64,000 nt of DNA, taken from Laguncularia racemosa (Eukaryota > Streptophyta > Magnoliopsida > Myrtales > Combretaceae). The position numbers and the translations under genes were made by a program. The DNA is taken from contig JBBMOL010000012.1 in assembly GCA_037954665.1 (NCBI GenBank), positions 3,658,001-3,722,000 of the forward strand, written 5' to 3'. Below the pieces are notes generated by a model, which saw only the letters and a program-made list of their open reading frames with translations, was not told the origin of the DNA and did no database searches. Of the stretch, positions 35,450-46,014 are shown one piece after another (the stretch's first letter is position 1; each line of letters starts with the position of its first letter).

Positions 35450-36559
35450 AGACTGAGAATTAAAAGAAAAAGATAATCTAGTTATGGTTACATCTTAACT
35501 TAGAGAGTGAAAAAGTAGCACGCTAGTAAGAGCTTTTTGAAGGTGAGAGCCCTTCCTTGGCAGTGTTATCGATAGTTGAGCAGATAATGGCATCTTGGTC
35601 ATTATGAAAATTGGATAATCTAGTTAAAATTCCATCCACAGATATTTTAATTCAAAAGTATACATATTTATGAAAATGATAGATTTAGTTAATGCATATT
35701 GATAAATTGTCTTAAATATGATATAATTACCAACATTTAATTTAAATTACTAATTTTATATAATCATAGATATTTTATATATATTTATATATGTGAAATG
35801 CACTATCCTTTAAAGTTATACCATTTTGTATTAAGTTACAAAACAGCAACAATTATTGTCATTCTTTACACAAAGAATATGTCCCTTAGATACATGGTTT
35901 AAAAAAAAAAAATGGTTAGTGACCAAAAGATGCTAGTAATGAAAAGATATGAGTGATAAAGATAAAAAATAAAGAAACAAGAAATTATAAACCATCAAAA
36001 GTTACTATAAGAAAGGGATTACCAATAAATAGCTACAAAAAAAAAAACTTCTAAAATTATATATTATAACAGATATGTAAAAAGAAAAGCTTTTGAAAAA
36101 AATTCTAATGAACAAAAGTTAACACTAGAGAAGTACTATTTTTAAAAAAGTGGCACCCATAACAAAAAAGTTTCAAAAATATATATTATAATAGGTTAAT
36201 GCCATTTTACATTATATCATGTAAGCAACTCTTACCATTCTTTATACAAAGAACATATCTCTCAAATACATAGTTGAAGAAAAGATTCATTAATGATTAA
36301 AAATACCAATAATGAAAGGTGAAAGGGATAAGAATTTAATACCTAATAATCTAATTGTTATATATGCGTAATGATTTAGAGTCATCTTATCCTTCATTAT
36401 TAATAATACCTAATAATTATTTTCTATATTTGTAAAATGAAAAACTAATTAAAATAAATAAGAACTTGTAGCATACATTATGTAAAGTTGATTGTTTTCT
36501 CCCTAGTTTAATTCCCTAATCTAATAAGGTCTAGTAATCATTAATAAAATAAATTTTCT
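35450..36559. other. AT-rich upstream region of YABBY5
   Basis: No coding homology. It holds runs of A and short ATATAT stretches, as expected for plant intergenic DNA, and may contain YABBY5 promoter elements that I cannot identify. Confidence 0.3.
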
Positions 36560-37649
36560 TTTCTTTTCTTTCTTTACTTTTTTCTCTCCTCACATCATTT
36601 TAATCTCTCCTCTCTTTTTTCTCCCATATCTCACTTGCACCCTTCTCTCCTCAATCTCAACTTATCATTCTCTTTAAGATTTGCTGTGTGACACAAAATA
36701 AATGGCTAAAAACCTAAACTTATTAACTACTCCTTATGAACTTGTTAAACATATGAAAAGGTAGAATTCTTGTGTGAATCAAATATATACAAACATTCAT
36801 CTTTAAATGCTTTAGCACATTGCAGTCAATGGCATATCACAACATATTGACCCTAAATTAGATATATTGACCAAGTATAAAAACCTTTTATGTGTGCTAC
36901 ACTAATACTATTGAAATAAAAGTGATCAACATATAGCTTCTAGAGTGGGATTTTTATCATGTATAATCAATGATTGAGACTATTAAAAAAAATAAAGAAA
37001 GAAAGATGACATCACATGATGTCATAAGATAGTTCAAGAATCTAAGTAATCTGAACCATTAATTCAAATATTGATGAAAATTGAGAAGATAAAAATTGAG
37101 AGGATCCATTTTCAAAAAAGGCTTTAGGCTACAGTATACATAGTGGCAACTCTTCTTTCTCTCACATCATTTTAATCTCTTCTTTCTTTCTTTCTTTCTT
37201 TCTTCCCTAATCTTCACCTGCACCCTTTTCTACTTGATCCCATCTTATTATCCTCTTTAAGATTCACCATATGATGTAAAAGAAATGGCTAAAGACCTAA
37301 ATTTATCATCTACTCCTTGTGAACTTGTTAAAAATGCGAGAAGGTTGAATTCTTGTGTAGATCAAATCTATGCAAGCATTTGTCTTTAAATGCTTTGACA
37401 CATTGCACCTAGTGACATATTGCAACATATTGACCCTAAAATTAGATTTTTTAGCCAAGTATGAAAACATTTTATGTGTTATACACTAATGCTTTGAAAA
37501 TAAAAGAGATCAACATATAGCTTCTAAAGTGGGATTTAGATTCTCTCTATTATTTCCGTAATCTCAATTTCCATCGATTCCTCTCTTAAGATACCATCAA
37601 GCATAATTAATGGTTGACATTATAAAAAACAAAATGATGACATCACAAT
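36560..37649. repeat. Direct repeat of about 570 bp, two units
   Basis: The block cacatcattttaatctc... at 36591 recurs at 37163, and the similarity continues for about 380 bp (AAATGGCTAAA..CCTAAA, ACTCCTT.TGAACTTGTTAAA, CAACATATTGACCCTAAA). A second segment, gatgacatcac..gatgtcataag (about 37010-37150), follows unit 1. In unit 2 it is cut at 37649 by the TRIM pair and resumes at 47378-47490. The repeat has no coding content and its origin is unknown. Confidence 0.8.
37645..37649. repeat. Target-site duplication of the T1/T2 composite, left copy (ACAAT)
   Basis: ACAAT at 37645-37649 corresponds to ACGAT at 47378-47382 with one transition. The repeat unit that contains it continues on the other side of the composite. 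Confidence 0.6.
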
Positions 37650-38047
37650 TTTCACGATCCATGATATCAAAGCGGACATGGAGGGATCAACTAAGGCTTA
37701 ATGTATTTTGAGTAGCATTGGTAGAATAGTTTATTCTAGGGGTAAAGGTACTTTAAAGGTGTGTCTAGCAACTCATAAGCAAACTAGTTGAGAGCTTATG
37801 CCACTCTCCTGATGATGGCTATAACAAGCCAAAACTAATTGGGAAAGTTAGTCTCCTCGAGCATAAGAGGGATCATGACAAAGCTACAAGGGCACTCTTA
37901 ATAAAGGATAGGCTTGGAACAATCTTGAGAAAAGAACAAAAAGAGAAAGCTAGCTCACCATCCAAAAATGAGCAAAATGTATGGAATAAAGGATGGTTAA
38001 GCGTCGTATGAGAACTCCAAAAGGGAAGAACCTCTTATTCCGTGACA
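37650..38047 (+). repeat. T1 LTR1
   Basis: It starts TTTCACGATCC (decayed TGTCAC) and ends CCGTGACA. It is collinear with the reverse complements of 46978-47377 and 46015-46411: shared ATGGAGGGATCAAC, CTCCTGATGATGGC and GAGAACCTCTTAT-type words. Confidence 0.75.
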
Positions 38048-38049
38048 AA

Positions 38050-38061
38050 TGGTATTAGAGC
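38050..38061 (+). other. T1 primer-binding site
   Basis: TGGTATTAGAGC, two bases after LTR1, differs at one position from the initiator-Met primer site TGGTATCAGAGC. It confirms plus orientation of T1. Confidence 0.75.
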
Positions 38062-38453
38062 AAACAATTCCAAGTTGCATCGAGTTGCTTAAATACTATA
38101 CATGTGAAATCAACGTGTAGGTAATCTTATTGAAAAAGGGATCATGTGGGTTAAGCTCAAAATAGCCACTAGAGAGAGGACACCATTACGAAAGAGAGGT
38201 AGTTGTGTTATAGGCTAAGGGACTTCTGTGGGTTAAGCTTAAGAGAAGTGGCCACTAGAGGGAGGATACCATTGCAAGAGAGAGGCAACTGTGTCTTGAG
38301 TCAAAGCTTTATAACCGGATTTGCTTAAATCAATATAAAAGGAAAGAAAGAAAAGTACTAAATGGACTGCCTTATCATTGGACAACTCAACAATAGGTGA
38401 TCTCAAAAGACATAAAGAAGACCAACACCAAGAGAGGGGAGTCATGGAAATCT

Positions 38454-38458
38454 AAAAG
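38454..38458. repeat. Target-site duplication of element E, left copy (AAAAG)
   Basis: AAAAG at 38454-38458 is repeated at 45312-45316. The intact T2 interior shows the unoccupied version of this site (tcatggaagcttgagagtc on the minus strand), which supports the junction. Confidence 0.9.
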
Positions 38459-38599
38459 TGATGGGTGTCGAATCCAACAAAAATAAAAACCTACTCCTAG
38501 ACAATTATATGATTTGCATATAGTGGTGAGTAGGGTCGAATCCATAGGGATTGGTTAAATATATTTCTATTCAAAGAGAATAAAAAGGAAAAGAAAAAC

Positions 38600-38611
38600 G
38601 GGGGGGGGGGG
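38600..38611. repeat. Poly-G run in LTR E (left)
   Basis: Twelve consecutive G on the plus strand. The right LTR has G10-A-G4 at 43852-43866. The run could form a G-quadruplex, or an i-motif on the transcribed strand. Confidence 0.85.
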
Positions 38612-39484
38612 TTGTTTGTGAATCAAAATAAAGTTGAAACAAGATAATAAAATCGAATATTGATAAAAACCTAGCCAAAGGAATCAAGATAGTTTAATTC
38701 GAGGAATTGATCATCGATACAAATGTTTTCTATTCTTATTTCAAGATAAACTGGTTATAGTTATTAACAAGCTCTAACAACCTATCTCTCCTTACTTCCT
38801 CGATAATTAAGACAAGCTCTTTGATTATTTCTCTTATCGATTAGACAACCCTAGATAAGCTCTTAGGATTTAATCTATCAATAGCATTAAAATCTAGAGA
38901 AACCACCAATTCATGCCAGTAGATTATAAGATAACCTATTTAAACATGATCATACATCTCCATAACATGAATTCGATCATCTATTTTATAATCAAACATG
39001 TTATTGTGTCACCGAGACTAGAACTATCAAACAATTACAGATTTGACATGCTAGTTGACAATATATTAATTTGCTAATTGAGTAGAAGAGCTCTAATTCA
39101 TACCAATCAACAAAGATAATAATGACAAGACATTCAGAAGATATATGAATATCCAAAAACAAAGAATAGATTAAATACAAATCAATTAGATCTCACAATT
39201 CGTGGAGAATCAAACTTCTATGACCCTTTGGCTAGAAAATTTTCTTAGTTACACATGTTCATCAACAAAACGAAAATAAAAAGTAAAAACATAACAAGCC
39301 TCTATTCCCGTCTTCCTTGCTCTACCTCCTTCCTTCCTTCTTGTCTCCAAGATGATCCAAGATTCCCCTAACCCTCTAGGGTTAGTTCTATTTATATTGT
39401 TAAAGGAATGGCAGGTGATCTTTTGCTAGCAAGATACGAAAATATCTTTCCTTTTTCAAGTAAATCTCGAGAAGAAAATAATCG

Positions 39485-39870
39485 TCCGCCTAGCACGCCC
39501 TACAACACGGCCGTGGGTCAAGTCGTGCCTTCCTCTGTGTATAATTCACATATCATCTTTCGTGCCCAGTATGTACCACGGCTTCAACCACGGCAAGATC
39601 CCAAGCCGTGTCATCCTCTGGTCGATGTTCCACAATTTCTCCTCGTTGTTAAGTATATGGCACGGCTTCATCAAGCTTCCACCACGGTTTGCACCACGGC
39701 TGCCACCACGTCTTCCACTACGGCCATGTCACAAGCCGTGTCTCTCTCCTTCTCATGCAGTGTGTAGCATGGTTTTAACCATGGCCGTGCCTCAAGCCGT
39801 GCTTCCTTCTAGACAGATAAACGGTCGTGTATTTCAACTACACGCCCATGTACTTTCCTCCGGCGGTGTA
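39485..39870. repeat. CACGG/CCGTG word array in LTR E (left)
   Basis: Words acacggccgtgg, ccacggc, agccgtgtc, gcacggc, taccacggc, tggccgtgcc and ggtcgtgta alternate in both orientations over about 390 bp, about 90 bp upstream of the LTR TATA box in transcription sense. The right LTR has the matching array (44757-45120). ORFs across it are by-products. Confidence 0.85.
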
Positions 39871-40056
39871 AATCCTTGTCTTTGATCCAAGTTGTAGATG
39901 ACTTCTCTAATTTACTTGAATTAGCACCCTTGACTCCATTTAACCTGATTTATCACCATAATAGAATTAAGTACCATGTCCTTATGATTTCTATAAAATC
40001 TATAATAAATTAACACACTTCATACTATAAAGATTGAGTATAAAATGGCTTTATCA

Positions 40057-41283
40057 AATTCCCCTACACTTAAACTCTTGCTTGTCCTCAAGCAATTGAA
40101 TCAAATCAATTGAGAAATCCGTCATAGATTATACGAACTTTCTTTTCATCATTTCAAGCATCTATTCATTTGTAATTCATGACTTGTAATTTTAATGTCT
40201 ACTACTTCAACCAAACTGGTTTCATGTGATCAAATTACCATGGACAAAATTTAATAGCTAATCTAAACAAAACAAACTTCAATCCTCATGTTTAGCAAAA
40301 GAATTTTTATTCCAAAAGTAAATACTTAATCCACTAAGGAAAAACACCCAATTAAACTTCATTGGATATTATCAAGTATATAATCTTTGCAACATAAAGT
40401 AAAAGCATATAGTATCAACTCTTTCCATAGATTTTCTCCCTTTCTATTATAAGTCTTGTTTAATTCAATGAATGTTTACATTCATTGTTCTTTTGATTTG
40501 ATCAAGCATCTATTTTGACGAGTTTTTGCCCGCTTCTTTTCATGAACTTTTGCCTTTTCCGCCCTTATCGTTATAGTGAGTTCATTGAGTCGGCACATCC
40601 CGAGCTCGTCACTCAATTGACCGGGTTTTGAGATATCCCTATGGACTCTTCCTCACTCTAACATTCAAGTTTGAATACTCTTAACTCAATTACTTGAATT
40701 ATTGGAGTAATGGCTATGCTTGATTTTTATTTTTTTTTTCACAACAACTTCAAAGAGTATACAGTTGCTAATATAACCTAGAAGTAAAATTGTTTATTTT
40801 TCACTTAGGGACTCGACTTACTCTTAGATTTCCAATTCTAAAGCTAAATACAAGGTAAATTTGTTTCTTAAAGATTTCACTACTTAATTTTAACCAAGTA
40901 TTCTAATCACAACAGTAGGTGAGTAAAGCATTTGAACAAGTCAATTTCACATTTTGTAGATGCTTATTATAACATTTAGTACAATCTCCAAATTTCATGA
41001 TAATTTTGAAAATTTGGCTTAAAATTGCTTAAGGACAAACATTCAGAGTATAAGTCAGTTCTCTATTCTCTATATTTTATTATCCTCTCCCCCACACTTA
41101 GCTTGAACAGTGTCCTCACTGTTACTAATTCAGCACAACTAAAGAGGAATTAACAACACAAGGAACATTAGAGAATAAGAGAAAAGGAATACCGGTACTT
41201 CCCTGGTATTGGAGTTCTCCCATTAAGCACTAGAGAGTGTCATCTGATGATATGTATCCTTGCTGCAGCTAATCGGAAAAAAA
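40057..41283 (-). other. Element E 3' untranslated interior
   Basis: Non-coding stretch between the protease stop and the 3' LTR. It is where RT, RNase H and integrase would stand in a full Athila element, but no trace of them is visible. A purine-rich tract on the minus strand (about 40057-40071) touches the LTR. Confidence 0.6.
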
Positions 41284-43659
41284 TCAAAACAATACTAGAA
41301 TCAAAACAAAACTAAAATTAAAACAAAACAAAACTAAAGATTGAAATTTTTTATTTTTTTTACATGGGTTGCCTCCCATGAAGCGCCTTTCTTTAACGTC
41401 TTTGGCTAGATGTTCGGGTAAGGGTTTTGATTCCACCTTTGGTGCCGGTGGTGATGGGTCAATAATATTCGCAATAAAAACAGGAGAGATATTGCTAGGA
41501 TGTTTCATGGCATCATAAATGTTAAATTTAATCATTTCACCATCAAATGCCATAGTGAGGGTACCATCATTTACATCAATTTTCGTCTTGGATGTCTTAA
41601 GGAATGGTCGCCCTAATAATATCAGTAATGAATTATGATAATCATTATCTTCCATGTCAAGCACATAAAAATCAGCAGGAAAAACCAACCCATTAACTTG
41701 AACTAAAACATCCTCTAGAACTCCCTCAGGATAAACATTGGACCTGTCAGCAAGTTGAACAATAACACCTGTTTCCTTCAAGGGACCAACATTCAAGCTT
41801 TGATAAACAAATAAAGGCATAACATTGATTGAAGCTCCTAGATCACACATGGCTTTAGTGATTCCAAGATTACCTATTTTGCAAGGAATAGTAAACATAC
41901 CTAGATCCTTATATTTAGGAGGAAGCTTCTTCTAAATAATAGCTGAAACGTTTTCACTTACACTAATCTTTTCATTACCTTTCAGCTTCCTTTTGTTAGT
42001 GCACAATTCTTTGAGAAATCTAGCATAGCACGGTATTTGCTTAATTGCATCAAGCAAAGGAATATTTACCTCAACTTTGCAAAAAGTTTCCAGAATCTCT
42101 TTTTCTTCCGCTTCATTCTTGGTTTTCGCTAATCTAGAAGGAAAAGGAGGTGGTGTCAACATGACCTTTGATGGCTCTACTAGAGACCCTCTACTCCGGT
42201 TGTCCTGCTGGCTCGAAGTTAAAATTTCTTTCTTAGTCTCTTCCTCAAGATTAGATAGGTGTCCTTTCTTATTTGATCCCTGTAATTCTGTTCCACTTCT
42301 CAAGGTAATTGCATTAGCGCTTTGCTTCGGATTTGTAATAGTTTGAGAAGGTAACTTACCTTGAGTTTCTAACCTGTTTACAGCAGAAGCAAGTTGGTTT
42401 ACCTGATTTTCCAAGTTTTGAATGCTCTGCTTTGTTTCCTCCTGAAATTGTTTTGTATTAACAGCAAGAGATTTAACAATTTCCTCAAGAGACATACCTG
42501 AAGTGGAAGGAGCTTGGGGTATTTGGTTTGATGGCTTAGGCTGGAATTGTTGGAAATGTTGTGGGTTATTGCCATACCGGAAGTTAGGATGATCCCTCCA
42601 TCCAGGATTGTAAGTATTCGAGTAGGGATCATATTTCCTTTGTGGCTGTCTTGGGAATCCTCCTACAGCATTGGCGTGTTCATGATTGTCATCTTGCAAT
42701 GTGAGGCACATGTCAGTAGGATGATTAGGAGCAGCACAAATTCCACAAGCCTTCACCTGCTGGGTATTTCCAAGAGCTAGCTGCTGCACAAGGGAGGTTA
42801 GGTTAGAAATTTGATGTTCAAGGTTAGAAACACTTACCTCATTTACCTTCTTTGAAGATGTATCATGCCTATACCCAAATTGTTGCGAATTAGCAGCCAT
42901 AATGGAGATCAATTCCCTAGCTTGACCAGGGGTTTTATTCACTATGGTGCCTCCACTAGCAGCATCCATCATCTTCCTCTCCATCGGAAGCAGGCCTTCA
43001 TAAAAGTATTGGATGAGAAGTTGTTCAGATATCCCATGTTGTGGACAGTTTGCACAAAGCTGCTTGAACCTCTCCCAATACTCATGAAGAGTCACGGTGT
43101 CCCTCTGTTTGATACCACAAATTTCTCTTCTTATACCAGTAGCTCTAAACGTGGGGAAAAATTTATCCAAGAAGAGTCTCACCATATCTGTCCAAGTGGC
43201 TATAGAACCTAGAGGCAAATAAAACAACCAATCTTTAGCTTTAGTACTTAAAGAAAATGGAAAAGCACGTAACTTGATTTGATCGTCGGTTATTCATTGC
43301 GGCCCCATACTAGAACACACTATATGAAATTCTTTCAATTGTTTGTGAGGATCTTCATTCTCAAGACCATGAAAGGTAGGTAGCAGATGTATCAACCCAG
43401 ATTTCAACTCAAATTCAACAGCTAGTTCGGGATAGTGAATACAAAGGGGTTATTGATTCACATCCGGTGCAGCCAATTCTCGCAATGTTCTATCGAGATT
43501 TGCCATATCGTCTTCTTTTTTAGAATCAATGGATGAATCAGACAAATCCGATGCCAAGTTCAGTCCAGGGGATGATCTAGCTTCTCTTCGCAGCCTCTTA
43601 AGAGTCTTCTCAATCTCCAGATTATAAGTGAGTGCACCTGTTTGAGAAGAACGAGTCAT
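41284..43659 (-). pseudogene. Element E gag-protease (three in-frame stops)
   Basis: A single reading frame from ATG 43659-43657 (MTRSSQTGALTYN) to 41284. It is interrupted by TAA 43452-43450, TGA 43296-43294 and TAG 41934-41932, with no frameshift. Gag core: ATWTDMVRLFLDKFFPTFRA, REICGIKQRDTVTLHEYWERF, LLIQYFYEGLLPMERKMMDAASGG, typical of Athila gag. Its zinc knuckle is CGICAAPNHPTDMC. A coiled-coil-like stretch (IQNLENQVNQLASAVNRLE) follows. Protease (41898-41284): CDLGASINVMP active site, LADRSNVYPEGVLEDVLVQV, LLGRPFLKT. The frame then ends in a hydrophobic tail where RT should follow. Two stops fit CAA/CAG to TAA/TAG. Confidence 0.92.
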
Positions 43660-43686
43660 ACAAGAATAGAAATAAATTTGACACCA

Positions 43687-43705
43687 ATCCCCGGCAACGG
43701 CGCAA
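43687..43705 (-). other. Element E primer-binding site
   Basis: The minus strand GCGCCGTTGCCGGGGAT begins within about five bases of the 5' LTR end. This is the primer site characteristic of Athila-type elements (tRNA-Asp). Confidence 0.85.
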
Positions 43706-43710
43706 AAATT

Positions 43711-45311
43711 TGATGGGTGTCGAATCCAACAAAAATAAAAACCTACTCCTAGACAATTATATGATTTGCATATAATGGTGAGTAGGGTCGAATCCACAGG
43801 GATTGGTTAAATATATTTCTATTCAAAGAGAATAAAAAGGAAAAGAAAAACGGGGGGGGGGAGGGGTTGTTTGTGAATCAAAATAAAGTTGAAACAAGAT
43901 AATAAAATCGAATATTGATAAAAGCCTAGCCAAAGGAATCAAGATACTTTAATTCGAGGAATTGATCATCGATGCAAATGTTTTCTATTCTTATTTCAAG
44001 ATAAACTGGTTATGGTTATTAACAAGCTCTAACAATCTATCTCTCCTTACTTCCTCGATAATTAAGACAAGCTCTTTGATTATTTCTCTTATCGATTAGA
44101 CAACCCTAGACATGCTCTTAGGATTTAATCTATCAATAGCATTAAAATCTAGAGAGACCACCAATTCATGCCAATGGATTATAAGATAACCTATTTAAAC
44201 ATGATCATACATCTCCATAACATGAATTCGATCATCTATTTTATAATCAAACATGTTATTGTGTCACCGAGACTAGAACTATCAAACAATTACGGATTTG
44301 ACGTGCTAGTTGACAATATATTAACTTGCTAATTGAGTAGAAGAGCTCTAATTCATACCAATCAACAAAGATAATAATGACAAGACGTTCAGAAGATATA
44401 TGAATATCCAAAAACAAAGAATAGATTAAATACAAATCAATTAGATCTCACAATTCGTGGAGAATCAAACTTCTATGACCCTTTGGCTAGAAAATCTGCT
44501 TAGCTACACATGTTCATCAGCAAAACGAAAATAAAAAGTAAAAACATAACAAGCCTCTGTTCCCGTCTTCCTTGCTCTGCCTCCTTCCTTCCTTCTTGTC
44601 TCCAAGATGATCCAAGATTCCCCTAACCCTCTAGGGTTAGTTCTATTTATATTGTTAAAGGAATGGCAGGTGATCTTTTGCTAGCAAGATACGAAAATAT
44701 CTTTCCTTTTTCAAGTAAACCTCGAGAAGAAAATAATCGTCCGCCTGGCATGCCCTACAACACGGCCGTGGGTCAAGCCGTGCCTTCCTCTGTGTATAAT
44801 TCACATATCATCTTCCGTGCCCAGTATGTACCACGGCTTCAACCACGGCAAGATCCCAAGCCGTGTCATCCTCTGGTCGATGTTCCACAATTTCTCCTCG
44901 TTGTTAAGTATATGGCACGGCTTCATCAAGCTTCCACCACAGTTTGCACCACGGCTGCCACCACGTCTTCCACCGCGGCTGTGTCACAAGCCGTGTCTCT
45001 CTCCTTCTCATGCAGTGTGTAGCACGGTTTTAACCATGGCCGTGCCTCAAGCCATGCTTCCTTCTAGACAGATAAACAGTCGTGTATTTCAACTACACAC
45101 CCATGTACTTTCCTCCGGCGGTGTAAATCCTTGTCTTTGATCCAACTTGTAGATGACTTCTCTAATTTACTTGAATTAGCACCCTTGACTCCATTTAACC
45201 TGATTTATCACCATAATAGAATTAAGTACAATTTCCTTATGATTTCTATAAAATCTATAATAAATTAACACGCTTCATACTATAAAGATTGAGTATAAAA
45301 TGGCTCTATCA
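43711..45311 (-). repeat. Element E 5' LTR (right copy)
   Basis: This 1,601-bp direct copy of the left LTR starts TGATGGGTGTCG and ends GGCTCTATCA before AAAAG. It has the same TATA box, inverted repeat, poly-G run and CACGG array. Confidence 0.93.
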
Positions 45312-45316
45312 AAAAG
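45312..45316. repeat. Target-site duplication of element E, right copy (AAAAG)
   Basis: It borders the right LTR of E. The T1 interior continues at 45317. Confidence 0.9.
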
Positions 45317-45618
45317 TCTTAGCTAAGTTAATCTTATGGTGGAGTTGACAACGAGTGGAAGAGGATAGTAATCATTTGGGGGAAGTACAATAGTAGGATA
45401 TCCTATCATTGGGCAACTTAGAAAGTGGAGATTTAGAAGGATAAAGAGAGGGGGTAAAGGTTAGAGAGGAATGCTAATGGAAACTCAAAGTCCTAGCTAG
45501 AGAAGAATTTGGGTGAAGCTTGCTAACAGATGGAGAAGGGGGGCAATCCACTAGAGAAAGAGTAGCAATAAGAAATTGGCCTTATGCTAAGGGTGTCACA
45601 AATCTAAGTAAGAGAAAA

Positions 45619-45785
45619 TGTCAAGGTTTAGATCAAACATGGAGGGATCAACTAAGGCATAATGTTTTGTGACTAGTATCAATAAGGTAGTTTGTTCTAA
45701 AGGTAAGGGTACTCTAAAGGTAGGTTTCGTTACACGTAGGCAAGCTGGTTAGATACTGATGTTACTCTCCTAATGATGGCCATGG
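45619..45785 (+). repeat. T1 LTR2, first half
   Basis: It starts TGTCAAGG after the purine-rich AAGAGAAAA and runs collinear with LTR1 to gatggcCATGG at 45781-45785. There it stops in mid-LTR and is joined to the inverted second half. Confidence 0.75.
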
Positions 45786-46014
45786 TGTCACGAGACAGAT
45801 AGTTCTCCCCTCTGAAAGTTCCTATGTGGTACTTGGCCATTCTTTATTCCATATGTTTTGTTCATTTCTAAATGATGAGCTAATCTTCTCTTCCTATTAT
45901 TTGCCCAAGATTGTTTTGAGCCCATCTTTAATTAAGAGTGCCTCCATCGGCTTTACTATAGTCCCTATTATGTTTAAGGGGACTAACCTTCCAAACCAGT
46001 TTTAGCCTACCATG
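45786..46014 (-). repeat. T1 LTR2, second half in inverted orientation
   Basis: The reverse complement starts CATGGTAGGCTAAAAC and ends CTCGTGACA: exactly the missing distal half of LTR2, with the 5-bp word CATGG shared by both halves. Its LTR end (45786) touches the first half; its broken edge (46014) touches the end of T2. Confidence 0.75.

Larger units (their letters stand above)
38459..40056 (-). repeat. Element E 3' LTR (left copy)
   Basis: 1,598 bp. In the minus orientation it carries a TATAAATAG box near 39388-39396, next to the inverted repeat aaccctctagggtt (39370-39383), and a CACGG/CCGTG array upstream (39485-39870). A run of 12 G on the plus strand lies at 38600-38611. Confidence 0.93.
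38459..45311 (-). mobile_element. Element E: Athila-type LTR retrotransposon with gag-protease only
   Basis: 6,853 bp with direct LTRs 38459-40056 and 43711-45311, ends TGATGGGTGTCG...TATCA, and target duplication AAAAG. It is minus-oriented: the primer site GCGCCGTTGCCGGGGA, as in Athila elements (tRNA-Asp), lies just inside the right LTR; gag-protease is at 43659-41284; a purine-rich tract GTAGGGGAA abuts the left LTR. No RT, RNase H or integrase is present in the 1.2 kb left of the protease, so the copy is non-autonomous. The LTRs are very similar with scattered transitions. Confidence 0.93.

Noticed and set aside
39408..39885. ORFs of 107-119 codons in LTR E (and 44663-45140)
   Set aside because: Same explanation: the word array keeps frames open by chance. 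They sit inside an LTR U3 region.
41284..41898. Possible cellular aspartic protease
   Set aside because: The CDLGAS and LLGRPFL blocks and direct continuity with Athila gag show it is the retrotransposon protease.
45619..46014. A third, independent truncated TRIM copy
   Set aside because: The two halves add up to exactly one LTR with one shared CATGG, so they are one split LTR of T1.
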